Position numbers and translations under genes: made by a program. DNA of 64,000 nt from Spirosoma panaciterrae DSM 21099 (lineage in GTDB: Bacteria > Bacteroidota > Bacteroidia > Cytophagales > Spirosomataceae). The stretch lies in assembly GCF_000374025.1 (NCBI RefSeq), contig NZ_KB893173.1, positions 248,001 to 312,000 of the forward strand, in the 5' to 3' direction. The notes beneath the pieces are model-generated. The model did not search any database. It saw nothing but the letters and a program-made list of their open reading frames with translations, and was not told the origin of the DNA. Positions 61,727 to 64,000 of this stretch are shown here, in pieces. Numbering within the stretch: position 1 is the stretch's first letter; each line of letters starts with the position of its first letter.

Positions 61727-61783
61727 CTGCAAATAGAAAGGCCGAACTGAAAATGATTTTCAGTTCGGCCTTTCTATTTGCAG
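61727..61783. terminator. Long terminator hairpin of the right-edge permease (28-bp stem)
   Basis: Arms 61727-61754 and 61756-61783 are perfect over 28 bp with a 1-nt centre. It lies 90 bp after the end of the permease gene and 96 bp before the next gene start, both on the minus strand. Confidence 0.8.
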
Positions 61784-61873
61784 CCCATAGATTCATTCGA
61801 TTCAATAACCTAACGCCTTTGGCAACTCAAGCACTTAAGCCTGAATCATACACCATATGTCAGTTAGCCGCAT

Positions 61874-64000
61874 TTACTCGCTCTTCAAGGTTTTAGCAGG
61901 ATTGGTTTGAGCGGCTGCTCCTGAAAAATACCCTACCGCCCCTAACGCAACCCCAACAACGAGCAACCACAGAAAACCCATTATCCCATAACTTAACCCA
62001 TTATTGAAGACAAAATACGTATTCATGTACATCCCAATGGCGATTCCACTCGGTAGGGCGATGATCGTTGCAAAGGCCAATAGATTAATAAACTCCCTCG
62101 ACATCAATTTTATAATTTCCAGCGTAGTAGCTCCAATGACCTTCCTGATCCCGATTTCTTTAGCCCGTTTTTCTACACTGTAGGTCAGTATACCGATGAG
62201 TCCCAGGATCGCAATCACGAAGATAACCAGACCTTCCAGGCTCATTAATTGCATTTCATGGCGGGGAAAGTAACGCTCATACAAATCCTGATCAAGCCAT
62301 GAAAAAGCCATCTCCTGCTGAGGATTGCGTTTACGCCATAGGCTTTGCAGGGATGCTTCGACCGATTCCCGATCACTGAGGGGGTTTGTCTGTAAACACA
62401 TCACCTTAAATAAGGAAGGAGCGTATTGGAAAACGACCGGCTCGATCTTACGTTCATAATCATAGTGACAAAAATTAGCCACAACTCCGATGATGGTTGC
62501 GGAAAGGGTATCATGCAGAATGACCAGTTTGCCGATGGCTTCCTGGGGTGAACCGAGGCCCAGCTTTTCAACTGCCTTTTGGTTGACCACAATCAGCGGT
62601 GACACCTGCCCGCTATGACTGGGCACCAGATTGGTTCCGGCCATAAACTTCAAGCCCATATTGCTGATAAAAGCAGGGTCGGTGGCATAATAAAACGTCG
62701 AGTGACCAGCCTCGCTTTTTAGGGGTTTAATCGTGGATTGTGGAGGTTTATTACCAAACGTAAGCGAGCTATAGCCTATTTTCTGTACGTCTTTAAGGGC
62801 ATTGATATCACTCGCAAAGAGTTGATAGGCAGAATCAGGTAAGTTGATATTGAAGATATGATGACGCTGGTAGTTCTCGTTATCGTTGGCCATATACTTG
62901 ATTTGGTGGTAGGCATGGCCGATAAAAAAGAGATAGATCAGGGCGATGGCAAATTGAGCGACAAGTAAGGATTTGCGGAACCCTAGCTTCCCAAAACTGG
63001 CGGGTGCTACTTGTCCTTTCAAGACCTTTATCGGTTGAAAAGAAGACAGAATCAGGCTAGGCATAGCCCCAGCCAGTAAGCCCAACAACAGATTGAAAAC
63101 GAAGAAGAGCAGGATCAGGTAGCCTAAATGATCAATATCCCAGGTGAGCCACGAAACAGGAAGATAGCTCTTGATCAGCCATAAAATCAGCAGCCCAAAA
63201 ATCAGAGCTATGTACGAAACCAGGACAGATTCAACCAAAAATTGAAAAACCAGTTGAGCTTTCGTGGCACCGGCTACCTTCCGTACCCCAACCTCCCGGC
63301 TTCGATTCATCGATCGGGCCAGGGTTAGATTGATGTAGTTCAACGAAGCCAGTAAAAGGATAATGAGCTGAAAGGCGAAATTGATGGCTATACTTTGAAC
63401 GTCTTGAATGTAGGGGTCATTTTTGAGTATGTCTTTGGCGGGTGAAATGTCAGCCAGGTATTGCCCTTTGAAATACAGTTTCTTCCCAGCAGATGACGGG
63501 AGTAAGCCATTGATCGTATGGGATGTGTTGGCTAGCTGTTGGGTGAGGCTGGTCAGGGTCATTCCGTTGGCTAGTTTCAAGAAGGTATGCGCCTTTAAGT
63601 TGGTCCAGTCACTGGGTTGATACCTACTGACCCCATGGCTGGCAATGGGTATAAAAACATCGGTTCTGAACTGGGTTTTCTGCGGATTGAATGGTTTTAA
63701 AACACCCACGATTTTAAAACTGCCTAGCTGGGGATGTTCCAGGGTGCTGCCAATGGGATTGGAATCATTGAAAAACCACTGAGCCGTCTCATGAGTCAGC
63801 ACAATCGTATTAGGCTCGGTTGGATAGGAACCGGTTTCGAGCGGAAAGTTAAACAACTGAAAAAAGAAGGGATCGGTATAAATTGCCTTACTGTTTTTTG
63901 TTTTGAGTCCGTTACTCAATGTAAAATCTGGTTCCCTGACTAAGGTGGTGGCCTTCTCAATGCCCACCAGATTTTCTTTGGCATAAGCAGCCAATGGCTC
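61874..64000 (-). CDS. MacB/FtsX-type ABC transporter permease, 5' partial
   Basis: The frame is open to the right edge, so the N-terminus is outside; 709 codons including stop are visible. Two periplasmic core regions and two groups of helices with the motifs REVGVRKVAGATKAQLVFQFLVES and KEIGIRKVIGATTLEIIKLMSREF mark a duplicated FtsX architecture like the permease at 4934-7630, but it is clearly different in sequence. The C-terminus ends NPAKTLKSE, as in MacB-like permeases. No ATPase gene is visible next to it. Presumed export mechanotransmission; substrate unknown. Confidence 0.88.
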   Translation of the reverse strand, partial: EPLAAYAKENLVGIEKATTLVREPDFTLSNGLKTKNSKAIYTDPFFFQLFNFPLETGSYPTEPNTIVLTHETAQWFFNDSNPIGSTLEHPQLGSFKIVGVLKPFNPQKTQFRTDVFIPIASHGVSRYQPSDWTNLKAHTFLKLANGMTLTSLTQQLANTSHTINGLLPSSAGKKLYFKGQYLADISPAKDILKNDPYIQDVQSIAINFAFQLIILLLASLNYINLTLARSMNRSREVGVRKVAGATKAQLVFQFLVESVLVSYIALIFGLLILWLIKSYLPVSWLTWDIDHLGYLILLFFVFNLLLGLLAGAMPSLILSSFQPIKVLKGQVAPASFGKLGFRKSLLVAQFAIALIYLFFIGHAYHQIKYMANDNENYQRHHIFNINLPDSAYQLFASDINALKDVQKIGYSSLTFGNKPPQSTIKPLKSEAGHSTFYYATDPAFISNMGLKFMAGTNLVPSHSGQVSPLIVVNQKAVEKLGLGSPQEAIGKLVILHDTLSATIIGVVANFCHYDYERKIEPVVFQYAPSLFKVMCLQTNPLSDRESVEASLQSLWRKRNPQQEMAFSWLDQDLYERYFPRHEMQLMSLEGLVIFVIAILGLIGILTYSVEKRAKEIGIRKVIGATTLEIIKLMSREFINLLAFATIIALPSGIAIGMYMNTYFVFNNGLSYGIMGFLWLLVVGVALGAVGYFSGAAAQTNPAKTLKSE

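Noticed and set aside
1..64000. tRNA, rRNA or insertion sequences
   Set aside because: Scanning the gaps by eye gave no cloverleaf, rRNA stretch, transposase or terminal repeats. A tRNA-finding program would be needed to exclude a diverged tRNA.

Overview
This window looks like a chromosomal segment from a Bacteroidota bacterium of the order Cytophagales, most like the Spirosoma/Larkinella group. The support is indirect: two SusC-style outer-membrane receptors with carboxypeptidase-regulatory-like N-termini, a PadR plus MacB/FtsX permease unit with a permease-prefix domain, LytS/LytT and NarL-type two-component systems, secreted PQQ-propeller and S41 lipoproteins, almost no Shine-Dalgarno sequences, and several matches to the Bacteroidota -7 promoter element TAnnTTTG. 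I found no rRNA, tRNA, CRISPR array or insertion sequence. About 60 genes fill the window, both strands are used, and most gaps are short.

Layout. 1-7.98 kb: sugar-phosphate isomerase (5' cut by the window edge), Dps, a divergent NRAMP transporter, a repeat-rich secreted fibre-like protein, a secreted protein of unknown role, and a padR-permease operon. 8.3-19.1 kb: a lipoprotein, a small TPR protein divergent from etfBA, a bifunctional-nuclease-family protein, a PQQ sugar dehydrogenase, the cysE-cysK/M cysteine operon, a YitT protein and an outer-membrane receptor. 19.2-28.3 kb: TetR with an NmrA-type reductase, a methyltransferase, a ROK sugar kinase, a second receptor, an SRAP (HMCES/YedK) DNA-crosslink protein, a PNPOx-family protein and two small membrane proteins. 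28.4-37.6 kb: ECF sigma factor with a probable membrane anti-sigma partner, an Xre/RES toxin-antitoxin pair, DUF4385, cysteine desulfurase, MscS, a BamA-like barrel, a redox-dead thioredoxin-fold protein and a large TPR protein. 37.75-45.3 kb: NAD-dependent epimerase, an AT-rich two-gene module (OLD-like ATPase plus a Toprim-like protein), metG, DUF2264 and Gfo/Idh/MocA proteins. 45.4-52.1 kb: ABC exporter, Uma2-like nuclease, an acidic small protein, a decayed-gene stretch, an LGFP-repeat protein and two lipoproteins. 52.3-64 kb: TPR histidine kinase and LuxR-type regulator, CorC/HlyC protein, NUDIX hydrolase, an OMP-S41-LytS-LytT run, and a second MacB-like permease cut by the right edge.

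The strongest candidate for an undescribed system is the pair at 38775-40368. An AAA/OLD-type ATPase overlaps by 26 nt a 172-residue protein carrying Toprim-style acidic motifs (E-x3-D and D-x-D). The pair is much AT-richer than its neighbours and sits between metG and an epimerase gene. It resembles a compact, split OLD or PARIS-like anti-phage module. Other signals worth following are an 18-bp near-palindrome shared by the promoters of the histidine kinase and its probable response regulator, tandem GTCC-N6-GGAC sites two helical turns apart above padR, a 28-bp palindrome between the TPR gene and etfBA, and a set of unusually long perfect hairpins (up to 28 bp) at gene ends.
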